This document shows, piece by piece, positions 1 to 5,174 of a DNA stretch of 5,174 nucleotides (its first letter is position 1; each line of letters opens with the position of its first letter). Position numbers and translations under genes: made by a program. The stretch spans positions 1 through 5,174 of the forward strand of contig JBPCJB010000232.1 in the NCBI GenBank assembly GCA_051005735.1, read 5' to 3'. Under the pieces are notes generated by a model that was not told where the DNA came from, searched no databases, and saw nothing but the letters and a program-made list of their open reading frames with translations. Source of the stretch: Gaiellasilicea sp051005735. Its GTDB lineage: Bacteria > Actinomycetota > Thermoleophilia > Gaiellales > Gaiellaceae.

Positions 1-536
1 TCGTGCCGACGAACCACGAGCGGCTCGTCTGGGGCCAGGGCGACGGGCGCGGCCTGCGCGCGCTCGAGACGCCGATCGGGCGAATCGGCGGCCTGATCTG
101 CTGGGAGAACTACATGCCACTCGCGCGATTCGCGCTCTACGAGTCGGGGGTCGAGCTCTATATCGCCTCGACGGCCGACGACGGCGACGCTTGGCAGGCC
201 AGTCTCGTCCACATCGCCCGCGAGTCGCGCGCGTTCGTCATCGCACCCTCCCACTTCCAACGCGCCGAGTCGTATCCCGCCGACTTTCCTCTTCGCCACG
301 AGCTCGAGGGCCACGGCATCCTCGGCCGCGGCGGCAGCGCGATTCTCGGCCCGGACGGCGCGTACCTCGCCGGACCGCTCTACGACGAGGAGGGAATCCT
401 CTACGCGGAGCTCGATCCGACCCGGCTCGCCGAGGAGCGGCAGCGGTTCGATCCGGCCGGCCACTACCACCGGCCGGACGTGCTCAGCTTGAAGGTCACC
501 TTGCCAGCCGCCGCCGGTGGGTCTACCCTGGGTTGA
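1..536 (+). CDS. Nitrilase (carbon-nitrogen hydrolase), C-terminal part; 5' end outside window
   Basis: This is the C-terminal 177 codons, plus one partial codon, of a nitrilase-superfamily enzyme. The family hydrolyses nitriles to the carboxylic acid and ammonia in the cytoplasm, using a Cys-Glu-Lys triad. The nucleophile region is visible: GGLICWENYMPL at visible residues 29-40 has the catalytic Cys at about residue 33. Just before it is the PTNHERLVWGQGDG stretch that follows the catalytic Lys in true nitrilases. That Lys and the upstream Glu fall left of the window. Further family signatures are DDGDAWQASLVHIARES (about 59-75), a GRGGSAILGPDG loop (about 108-119), and a terminal GHYHRPDVLSL. 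The CWENYMP form of the nucleophile motif points to the branch-1 nitrilases rather than amidases or carbamoylases. The first visible codon at position 3 is an internal GTG, not a start. The stop is TGA at 534-536. The substrate (aliphatic, aryl or cyano-amino acid) cannot be told. A co-directional membrane-protein gene follows after 28 nt. Confidence 0.93.
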   Translation, partial: VPTNHERLVWGQGDGRGLRALETPIGRIGGLICWENYMPLARFALYESGVELYIASTADDGDAWQASLVHIARESRAFVIAPSHFQRAESYPADFPLRHELEGHGILGRGGSAILGPDGAYLAGPLYDEEGILYAELDPTRLAEERQRFDPAGHYHRPDVLSLKVTLPAAAGGSTLG

Positions 537-553
537 CAACCGAGCTGCGGCAC

Positions 554-559
554 GAGGGA
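554..559 (+). promoter_or_regulatory. Ribosome binding site that fixes the start of the membrane-protein gene
   Basis: GAGGGA lies 5 nt upstream of the ATG at 565 and resembles the Shine-Dalgarno core. It favours ATG 565 over the in-frame GTG 562, which it sits almost against, and over GTG 517, which lies inside the nitrilase gene and has no comparable site. Confidence 0.6.
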
Positions 560-564
560 ACGTG

Positions 565-1614
565 ATGTCCACGGAAGCCGCGCACGGAAAAACGACGAAC
601 GGAAACGGCCGGGTGACGTTCTCGGAGCTCGTTCGAGCCCATCACCGGTGGGACGCGGGCGACGAGCACGACGAGGCGGTGCGGGGTCGGTTCGCGCAGC
701 TACGCGCCGACTTCGAAGCGGCGACGGGCGAGATCGTCGATGCCTACTGGTGCCGCGAGGCGCCGTCCGCCGTCGCGCTGACTCGGCGCGAGCTGCTGCG
801 AGGCGGACGCCTCCTCGGGTGGCGCCGGAAACTCGAGTATCGGCTTCACCGCGTCTCGGACTGGGTGACGGGCGACACGCACGAGATCGCCGATCTCCTC
901 CACGACTGCGACATCCTCGCGATCAAGGCAGCACACGGTCTCGAGGGAGTGCCGCGGGCGGTCGTGATGCAGTGGCTGCTGCTCGTCGAGTCGCACCTCC
1001 TCGGCTTCATCGAGCGGCATCGGAATGTGGCGCCGGCGCCGGAGCTCGTCGCGCGCTTCGCCGCCAGCGAACGCTCCGAGCTGCGCCGGATCGAGGAGTA
1101 CACGTTCCGCTCCGGCGAGAAGCGCGCGAAGATGCACTACGTCGAGGGCATGCTCGGGCTCGGAGTCGTCGTGCTCGCCGCGCTCGCGGTTGCGACGGCC
1201 GGAATTCTCGGTCTCTTCGGCGCGCTCGAGCTCGAGTCGAGCGGGACGCGCGAGTTCTACGCGTCGGCGGCCGCCGGTGGAGTCGGGGCGGTGATCAGCG
1301 TCCTGATGCGGATGAGCGGTCGTGGGAGCTTCGCGATCGACCATGAGCTCTCGCGCTGGGACGTCAGGCTCGTCGGCTCCTACCGGCCGCTGATCGGGTC
1401 GGTCTCGGGAATCGTCGTCTACTTCCTCTTCCAGACGCCGCTCGTGCCGATCGAGCAGGACTCGCTGACGCTCTCGTTCTTCGTCGTCGTCTCGTTCCTC
1501 GCGGGCTTCAGCGAGCGCTGGACGCGGATGATGCTCTCCGGGGCGATGCGCACGATCGCCGACCGCGAGCCGGAAGCTCCACCCCAGCCACCGAGGGCGC
1601 CCGCCTCGAACTAG
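565..1614 (+). CDS. Uncharacterised four-helix membrane protein with a GFSER motif
   Basis: I cannot assign a function to this 349-residue protein. Residues 1-190 are soluble, charged and probably mostly helical. They include an amphipathic stretch around 115-155 (HDCDILAIKAAHGLEGVP, then a leucine-rich segment). Four hydrophobic segments follow at about 195-217, 233-248, 276-293 and 301-316. Between segments 2 and 3 is a polar loop beginning MRMSGRG. Segment 3 opens with RPLIGSVSGIVVYF, and segment 4 ends in FLAGFSERW (311-319). From memory, this GAVxS...RM / RPLIG...G / FLAGFSER layout recurs in uncharacterised bacterial membrane proteins. That is recollection, not a search. The C-terminus is a short proline-rich tail. 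ATG 565 is chosen because of the GAGGGA at 554-559; a GTG lies one codon earlier. The gene follows the nitrilase by 28 nt and may share its transcript. Its TAG stop sits in a CTAG shared with the convergent DUF192 gene. The gene is clearly real, as the opposite frames give Arg/Ala/Pro-rich shadows; only its function is unknown. Confidence 0.85.
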   Translation: MSTEAAHGKTTNGNGRVTFSELVRAHHRWDAGDEHDEAVRGRFAQLRADFEAATGEIVDAYWCREAPSAVALTRRELLRGGRLLGWRRKLEYRLHRVSDWVTGDTHEIADLLHDCDILAIKAAHGLEGVPRAVVMQWLLLVESHLLGFIERHRNVAPAPELVARFAASERSELRRIEEYTFRSGEKRAKMHYVEGMLGLGVVVLAALAVATAGILGLFGALELESSGTREFYASAAAGGVGAVISVLMRMSGRGSFAIDHELSRWDVRLVGSYRPLIGSVSGIVVYFLFQTPLVPIEQDSLTLSFFVVVSFLAGFSERWTRMMLSGAMRTIADREPEAPPQPPRAPASN

Positions 1615-2072
1615 CGCGCTCGGACGACGATGCGATCGCCCCGCTTCACGCCCCAGCGGCGGAACGAGCCGGCGTTGACCTCGAGCGCGCCCCGGAAGGC
1701 GACGCCCGGGTCGTAGAGCGGGCAGTCGTCGGTGCGACAGGGCGTCATCGTGAACGTGCGCAGGATCCGGCCACGGCCGTCGTAGAAGGCGATATCGAGC
1801 GGGATCAGCGTGTTCTTCATCCAGAAGGCGCCGTCGGTGGCGCTCGCATACTCGAAGACCATCCCCGCGCGGGGGCCGAGCGAGCGCCGGCCCATCAATC
1901 CCTGCGCGCGCTGCTCGGCGGTTCGCGCGCGCTCGACCTGGAGCACGAGCTGACGCTCGCCGGTCGTGACCGTGGCGATTCCGCGGGAGAAGGCGAGGCC
2001 GCCCTCGGGCGCGAACCGCGCGCCGAGCGCCAGCGTCGAGGCCACGAGGAGGAGGACGAGGAAGCCGCGCAC
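1611..2072 (-). CDS. DUF192 family protein with N-terminal signal peptide or membrane anchor
   Basis: This is a 153-residue protein. Residues 4-16 (FLVLLLVASTLAL) form a hydrophobic core followed by ALGA at 15-18, consistent with a signal peptide or a single N-terminal anchor. The mature domain is therefore expected outside the cytoplasmic membrane. The DUF192 fold is recognised from its ordered motifs: AEQRAQGLMGRRSL (about 52-65), GMVFEY (70-75), FWMKNTLIPLDIAFYD (83-98), a PC....CPLY cysteine pair (C112 and C117), and GALEVNAGSF (128-137). The family has no established biochemical function. The length is normal for an exported member. GTG at 2072 is chosen because it starts right before the hydrophobic core and lies 19 nt after the selB stop. 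No good Shine-Dalgarno sequence precedes it, so translation may depend on coupling to selB. An alternative GTG at codon 10 would destroy the export signal. The gene appears to be the third of a selA-selB cluster. Its TAG overlaps the stop of the convergent membrane-protein gene. Confidence 0.9.
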   Translation of the reverse strand: MRGFLVLLLVASTLALGARFAPEGGLAFSRGIATVTTGERQLVLQVERARTAEQRAQGLMGRRSLGPRAGMVFEYASATDGAFWMKNTLIPLDIAFYDGRGRILRTFTMTPCRTDDCPLYDPGVAFRGALEVNAGSFRRWGVKRGDRIVVRAR

Positions 2073-2091
2073 AACCCAAGTGTTGCAGCGA

Positions 2092-3711
2092 TCAGCGGCG
2101 GCGGAGCACGCGCTCGTCGCCGATCCGGCGAGTGACGCCGTCCGCGTCGAGCCGCTCGAGCAGGAGCTGAGCGTCGCGCCGGCCGCAGCCGGCGAGGTCG
2201 CGGAAGCGCGCAAGCGCGATCCGACCGGCAACAGCGCACTCCTGGACGACGAGCGTCCGAGCCTGCTCGTAGGCGCGAGCCGAGACCGCGTAGCCGTCGC
2301 CGAGCCGCACGAGCCGGCCCGCGCTCTCGAGGAAACGGGCGAGCTCGCGATCCTCGAGCCTGGCCGCTCCCGGCTCTGCCGCGGCGAGCTGCGCCTCGAT
2401 CGCGGCCGCCTCCGGCTCGAGCGCGCCAAGGCTGGGCCCGACGCCCGGCGTGTAGAGCCGCGACCCGCGCCGCTCGAACGGGAGCCGCGCGAGCACGTCC
2501 TTCGCCCACGGCGCCGTCGGCGCATCGACACCCGGGTCGAGCGGGTCGGCGGCCTCGATCCGCTCCGCCAGGGCCGCCTCGAGCTCGTCGAGCCAAGCGT
2601 CGGCATAGCGCCACTCGCCGCCGACGAGCACGGGCGCGTGGATCGTCTCCTCGCCGCGCTCGGAGCGCTCGAAGCGGGATAGGTCGGAGTGCCGCGGCGG
2701 CGACGGGTCGAGAACCCGCCCGCCGCCGACCGTGGTCGCCTCGCGCAGGACGACGCGATCACCCCGTGCGGCGACGACCGGCGTCGCCAGTCGAAGCTGG
2801 GCGAAGCGCTCGCCGGCACGGACGACCCGGCCGAGCACGGTCGCCGTACCGTGGTGGACGAGCAAGCGCACGCCCTCGGCGATCGGCTCGAGCTCCTCGA
2901 GCAGAACGTCCAAGCGATAGCTCGTCGGATAGGCGCCCGGCGCGACGAGCACGTCGCCGCGGCGAAGCCGGCGCCGCTCGATTCCCGGCAGCGCGAGCGC
3001 CACCCGCTGCCCTGCCTCCGCCCGCTCGACGGGCTCGTCGTGCACCTGGACGCTGCGCACGCGCACGTCGAGCCCGCGCGGCTCCACCCGAAGCATGTCT
3101 CCGGCCCCGATCGAGCCCGACCAGAGCGTGCCGGTGACGACGGTGCCGATCCCGGCCAGCGTGAAGACGCGGTCGACGTACAAGCGCGGCGGAAGCTCGA
3201 GATCGTGTTTCCGAAGCACGAAGTCGCTCGCGCGTCCGAGCGCTGCGCGCAGCTCGTCGAGCCCGGCGCCCGTCCTCGCGCTCACCGCGACGACGTCGGC
3301 GCCGGGCACGAGCTCGCGCGCCTCCTCGACTGCGAGCTCGAGCGTCTCGTCGTCGACCGCATCCGCCTTCGTGACCGCCACCACGCCGTGCTCGATCCCG
3401 AGCAAGGAGAGGATCGCGAGATGCTCGTGCGTCTGCGCCCGCGCGCCCTCGACAGCGTCGAGCACGAGCAGGAAGAGGTCGATGCCGGTCGCGCCGGCGA
3501 CCATGTTGCGGACGAACCGCTCGTGTCCCGGCACGTCGATCAGCGAGAGCCGCCGGCCGTCGAGGAGGTCGAGCGGCACATAGCCGAGGTCGATCGAGAT
3601 CCCGCGCGCCTGCTCCTCCGGCAGCCGATCAGTGTCCTTCCCGGTCAGCGCTCGCACGAGCCACGTCTTGCCGTGGTCGACGTGGCCGGCGGTTCCTACC
3701 GAGAGCGGCAT
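2092..3711 (-). CDS. selB: Selenocysteine-specific translation elongation factor SelB
   Basis: SelB is a cytoplasmic GTPase. It binds selenocysteyl-tRNA(Sec) and delivers it to ribosomes at UGA codons followed by a SECIS hairpin. The protein has 539 residues. The GTPase domain shows G1 GTAGHVDHGKT (6-16), G2 RGISI (36-40), G3 DVPGH (59-63), G4 TKAD (114-117) and G5 SAR (144-146). The LTGKDTDRLPEEQARGISIDLG block (22-43) is SelB-like rather than EF-Tu-like. Domain II (about 173-255) carries LYVDRVFTLAGIGTVVTGT, including the Asp180-Arg181 pair that family knowledge links to the selenocysteyl pocket. Domain III (about 262-340) ends in VGGGRVLDP. The C-terminal region (about 345-539) is the winged-helix arm that reads SECIS RNA; its last module ends GVTRRIGDERVL. 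The protein is shorter than E. coli SelB (614 residues), mostly in this arm. Two deviations are Trp17 after the GKT and Ser39 for the usual G2 Thr. ATG 3711 lies inside the end of selA (16-nt overlap) behind GGAGG at 3722-3726, implying translational coupling. Confidence 0.97.
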   Translation of the reverse strand: MPLSVGTAGHVDHGKTWLVRALTGKDTDRLPEEQARGISIDLGYVPLDLLDGRRLSLIDVPGHERFVRNMVAGATGIDLFLLVLDAVEGARAQTHEHLAILSLLGIEHGVVAVTKADAVDDETLELAVEEARELVPGADVVAVSARTGAGLDELRAALGRASDFVLRKHDLELPPRLYVDRVFTLAGIGTVVTGTLWSGSIGAGDMLRVEPRGLDVRVRSVQVHDEPVERAEAGQRVALALPGIERRRLRRGDVLVAPGAYPTSYRLDVLLEELEPIAEGVRLLVHHGTATVLGRVVRAGERFAQLRLATPVVAARGDRVVLREATTVGGGRVLDPSPPRHSDLSRFERSERGEETIHAPVLVGGEWRYADAWLDELEAALAERIEAADPLDPGVDAPTAPWAKDVLARLPFERRGSRLYTPGVGPSLGALEPEAAAIEAQLAAAEPGAARLEDRELARFLESAGRLVRLGDGYAVSARAYEQARTLVVQECAVAGRIALARFRDLAGCGRRDAQLLLERLDADGVTRRIGDERVLRRR

Positions 3712-4994
3712 GCGCGAACGGCCTCCGCGACCTCCCCGACCTCTGCGTCCGTGAGCGTGCGGCAGTCGAGGAGCGTGCGGCCATCGCGGACGAGGGCGAG
3801 CACCGGCGGCTCGTGGGAGCGGAGAGCCGCGGCGAGCTCCGCCTCGACGGCGCAGGCGAAGCTCGGCAGCTCGGCGAGCGGGAGCGCGCCGCCGCCGACG
3901 CGCGCAATGGTTTCCTCGACGGAGCCGCCTACGGCAGACGCGAGGCGCTCCGCCCGAGCCTGCACCGCCTCGGCCGGCTCGCGCAGCATCCGGAGCACAG
4001 GGATCTCCTCCGGCCGGTCGAGATAGAGGGCGAGTGTGCCTTCGAGCGCGGCGAGCGAGAGCTTGTCGGCGCGAAGCGCGCGCTGGAGTGGATGCCGCCG
4101 GAGCCGCTCGACGAGCTCCGCCCGCCCGGCGACGATCCCCGCCTGTGGCCCTCCGAGCAGCTTGTCGCCAGAGAAGCAGACGAGATCGGCGCCGGCGGCG
4201 AGGCTCGAGGCCGGTGTCGGCTCGCCCTCGAGCTCGACGAGCGCGCCCGAGCCGAGGTCGTCGACCAGCGGGAGCCCGGCGCGGTTCGCGACCTGCGCCA
4301 GCGCGCCGAGCCGCGGACTCTCCGTGAACCCCACCTGCCGAAAGTTCGACTGGTGCACCCGCAGGATGAGTGCCGTCTCGGGCCCGATCGCCGCCTCGTA
4401 ATCCTCAGCACGCGTGCGATTCGTCGTCCCAACCTCGCGCAGGCGGGCGCCGGAGCGGGCGAGCACGTCCGGGATCCGGAAGCCGTCGCCGATCTCGATC
4501 AGCTCGCCGCGCGAGACGAGCACCTCGCGCCCCTCGGCGAGCGCCGCGAGCGCGAGCAGCACTGCGGCGGCGTTGTTGTTGACGACGAGCGCGGCCTCGC
4601 CGCCTGTCAGCCGCCGCACGAGCGGAGCGAGATGATCCTGACGCGAGCCGCGTGTGCCCGTGGTCAGGTCGTACTCGAGGTTGGAGTAGCCGCTGCCGAT
4701 CTCGAGCGCGCGCTCGAGCGCGGCCTCCGCCAGCGGCGCGCGGCCGAGGTTCGTGTGCAGGAGCACACCCGTGGCGTTCAGGACGCGCTTGAGTCGCGGC
4801 CGGCCAGCAGCCGCGACCTGCGCCAGCGTTCGCTCGACGAGATCGCCCGGGTCGACACCGGCTCGGATCTCCTCGCGAGCCCGGTCGAGCGCCGAGCGGG
4901 CGGCGGCCAGCGCGAGCGGACGCGACTCGTGCGCGAGCCGCTCGTCGCGGAGCAGCTCGTCGACCGAAGGCAGATCGCGCAGGCGCACGAACAC
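3696..4994 (-). CDS. selA: L-seryl-tRNA(Sec) selenium transferase (selenocysteine synthase) SelA
   Basis: SelA is a PLP-dependent enzyme that converts Ser-tRNA(Sec) to Sec-tRNA(Sec) with selenophosphate as the selenium donor. In E. coli it is a large homodecamer. The protein has 432 residues, slightly below the family's usual 450-465. In order it shows the N-terminal LPSVDELL (8-15) of the tRNA-binding region and VLNATGVLLHTNLGRAPL (71-88). Next come SGYSNLEYDLTTGTRGSR (101-118), VNNNAAAVLLAL (138-149), REVGTTNRT (186-194) and HQSNFRQVGFTE (214-225). VDDLGSG (244-250) precedes FSGDKLLGGPQAGI (274-287). Lys278 in that last motif is the expected PLP Schiff-base lysine. The C-terminal small domain ends with DGRTLLDCRTL (404-414). 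The furthest-upstream start is GTG 4994, with no Shine-Dalgarno before it. A second GTG at 4988 (codon 3) would suit a leaderless mRNA from the possible -10 at 4996-5001. The TAG stop overlaps selB by 16 nt. selA leads a selA-selB-DUF192 cluster; selD and selC are not in the window. Confidence 0.97.
   Translation of the reverse strand: MFVRLRDLPSVDELLRDERLAHESRPLALAAARSALDRAREEIRAGVDPGDLVERTLAQVAAAGRPRLKRVLNATGVLLHTNLGRAPLAEAALERALEIGSGYSNLEYDLTTGTRGSRQDHLAPLVRRLTGGEAALVVNNNAAAVLLALAALAEGREVLVSRGELIEIGDGFRIPDVLARSGARLREVGTTNRTRAEDYEAAIGPETALILRVHQSNFRQVGFTESPRLGALAQVANRAGLPLVDDLGSGALVELEGEPTPASSLAAGADLVCFSGDKLLGGPQAGIVAGRAELVERLRRHPLQRALRADKLSLAALEGTLALYLDRPEEIPVLRMLREPAEAVQARAERLASAVGGSVEETIARVGGGALPLAELPSFACAVEAELAAALRSHEPPVLALVRDGRTLLDCRTLTDAEVGEVAEAVRACRSR
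3722..3726 (-). promoter_or_regulatory. Ribosome binding site of selB inside the 3' end of selA
   Basis: On the minus strand this reads GGAGG and ends 10 nt before the selB ATG at 3711. The spacing is a little long but usable. It lies within selA coding sequence, upstream of the selA stop (TAG, 3698-3696), so ribosomes finishing selA can restart on selB. Confidence 0.55.
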
Positions 4995-4995
4995 G

Positions 4996-5001
4996 AGTGT
5001 A
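4996..5001 (-). promoter_or_regulatory. Possible -10 element for the selA operon (leaderless reading)
   Basis: On the minus strand this reads TACACT, close to the TAnnnT -10 consensus. It is followed by exactly 7 nt before the GTG at 4988, which is codon 3 of the longest selA reading. That spacing would place transcription start at or next to the codon, giving a leaderless mRNA, a common arrangement in Actinomycetota. No convincing -35 is seen at normal spacing; TGGACA lies 21 nt upstream, which is too far. The lack of a Shine-Dalgarno before either GTG supports the idea weakly. Confidence 0.3.
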
Positions 5002-5017
5002 GTGCGGAGTTTGCGGC

Positions 5018-5023
5018 TACTTT
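5018..5023 (+). promoter_or_regulatory. Possible -10 element for the right-hand gene (leaderless reading)
   Basis: TACTTT fits TAnnnT and is followed by 7 nt before the ATG at 5031. This is the same geometry as the possible selA -10 on the other strand. The only purine run before the ATG is AGG directly abutting it, too close to act as a ribosome binding site, so a leaderless start is plausible. No good -35 is visible. Confidence 0.3.
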
Positions 5024-5030
5024 GTCCAGG

Positions 5031-5174
5031 ATGAGACGAGCCGCCTTCCGGATCGGCTGGGTGACGCTGGCGCTCGTCGCAGCAGCTGTCGCCACCGTCG
5101 TCGCGCGCGACTCGATGTACGCCGACCGGCCGCTCCCGGGCGTCGAGGTGCGGGCCGTCGATCTCGAGCGGCCG
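5031..5174 (+). CDS. N-terminus of a membrane-anchored protein, probably VanW/YoaR type; 3' end outside window
   Basis: ATG 5031 opens a frame that stays open for 48 codons to the window edge. Residues 1-8 are basic (MRRAAFRI) and residues 9-25 are hydrophobic (GWVTLALVAAAVATVVA). This is a signal peptide or an N-terminal anchor with the rest outside the membrane. The following ADRPLPGVEVRAVDLERP (31-48) resembles the LPGVxVxGVDL entry into the putative peptidoglycan-binding domain found before VanW domains in actinobacterial and Firmicute cell-wall proteins. If so, the complete protein would be several hundred residues, with repeats of that domain and a C-terminal VanW domain. The family call rests on about 15 residues and is tentative. 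The start is supported by the hydrophobic leader right after it and the basic residues before it. The gene is divergent from selA across 36 nt. Confidence 0.65.
   Translation, partial: MRRAAFRIGWVTLALVAAAVATVVARDSMYADRPLPGVEVRAVDLERP

Larger units (their letters stand above)
4995..5030. other. Divergent intergenic region between selA and the VanW-like gene
   Basis: These 36 nt are the largest non-coding gap in the window. By count 20 of 36 bases are G or C, about 56%, visibly lower than the surrounding coding DNA. The gap must hold the start regions of both divergent genes unless either promoter lies inside the other gene. It contains the two opposed TAnnnT hexamers annotated separately. I see no operator-like palindrome, riboswitch or terminator in it. 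Confidence 0.6.

Noticed and set aside
517..564. Upstream GTG start (517) for the membrane protein
   Set aside because: It would add 16 residues overlapping the nitrilase end, with no ribosome binding site. GAGGGA at 554-559 fits ATG 565.
1225..1236. Perfect palindrome CTCGAGCTCGAG as a possible operator
   Set aside because: It lies inside the membrane-protein gene and encodes Leu-Glu-Leu-Glu with the genome's favoured codons. CTCGAG/GAGCTC runs occur throughout the window for the same reason.
1592..1608. CGAGG...CCTCG inverted repeat near the convergent gene ends as a terminator
   Set aside because: It has only a 5-bp stem with a 7-nt loop, no T tract, and lies within coding sequence. Such short GC inverted repeats are expected by chance at this composition.
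700..2079. Long minus-strand open frame that also continues in frame from the selB UGA, suggesting selenocysteine readthrough of selB
   Set aside because: The frame is indeed open past the TGA at 2094-2092, which is tempting in a Sec-decoding organism. However, its translation is Arg/Ala/Pro-rich and lies out of frame with the clearly coding DUF192 gene, then antisense to the membrane-protein gene. SelB also already ends normally after its last winged-helix module.
1611..2819. A 402-codon reading of the DUF192 gene starting far upstream
   Set aside because: The N-terminal 249 codons of that reading overlap selB in another frame and are low-complexity. The hydrophobic leader begins right at GTG 2072, which gives a normal-sized exported DUF192 protein.
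1966..4635. Several long plus-strand open frames opposite selB and selA
   Set aside because: They are the expected shadows of GC-rich genes, in which stop codons are rare on the opposite strand. Compositions are Arg/Ala/Ser-heavy with no recognisable domain, while the minus-strand frames carry full SelA and SelB motif sets.
4995..5030. tRNA-Sec gene or riboswitch beside selA
   Set aside because: The gap is only 36 nt, far too short for the roughly 90-100-nt tRNA-Sec or for a known riboswitch.

Overview
The window comes from a very GC-rich bacterial chromosome, roughly 70% GC by eye. Coding is strongly biased to GAG/CTC/CGC codons, genes are tightly packed, and there is almost no intergenic DNA. 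This fits Actinomycetota. The style, together with a selenocysteine (Sec) operon and a probable VanW-type cell-wall protein, would suit a Thermoleophilia-like lineage. The lineage is inferred from composition and gene content only, not from a marker gene.

Layout. Positions 1-536 (+) hold the C-terminal half of a nitrilase whose start lies left of the window. A 28-nt gap follows, then a four-helix membrane protein of unknown function (565-1614, +), preceded by a clear ribosome binding site. On the minus strand, read right to left from 4994 to 1611, is a compact cluster. selA (selenocysteine synthase) overlaps selB (Sec-specific elongation factor) by 16 nt. selB is followed after 19 nt by an exported or membrane-anchored DUF192 protein. 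The DUF192 gene and the membrane-protein gene meet tail to tail and share one CTAG as both stop codons. To the right of selA, a 36-nt divergent intergenic region (4995-5030) separates it from the first 48 codons of a plus-strand gene that looks like a VanW/YoaR-type membrane-anchored protein, cut by the window edge.

How the genes work together. SelA converts seryl-tRNA(Sec) to selenocysteyl-tRNA(Sec) using selenophosphate. SelB carries that tRNA with GTP to the ribosome at UGA codons marked by a SECIS RNA hairpin. The organism therefore very probably makes selenoproteins. The other two required parts, selD (selenophosphate synthetase) and selC (tRNA-Sec), are not in this window, and no selenoprotein gene is visible. 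The DUF192 gene is placed as the third gene of the sel cluster. Whether that has functional meaning is open. The nitrilase and the unknown membrane protein are co-directional and may be co-transcribed, but no functional link can be read from the sequence.

No RNA genes, CRISPR arrays, mobile elements, convincing terminators or significant repeats were found. No gene-free stretch exceeds 40 nt.
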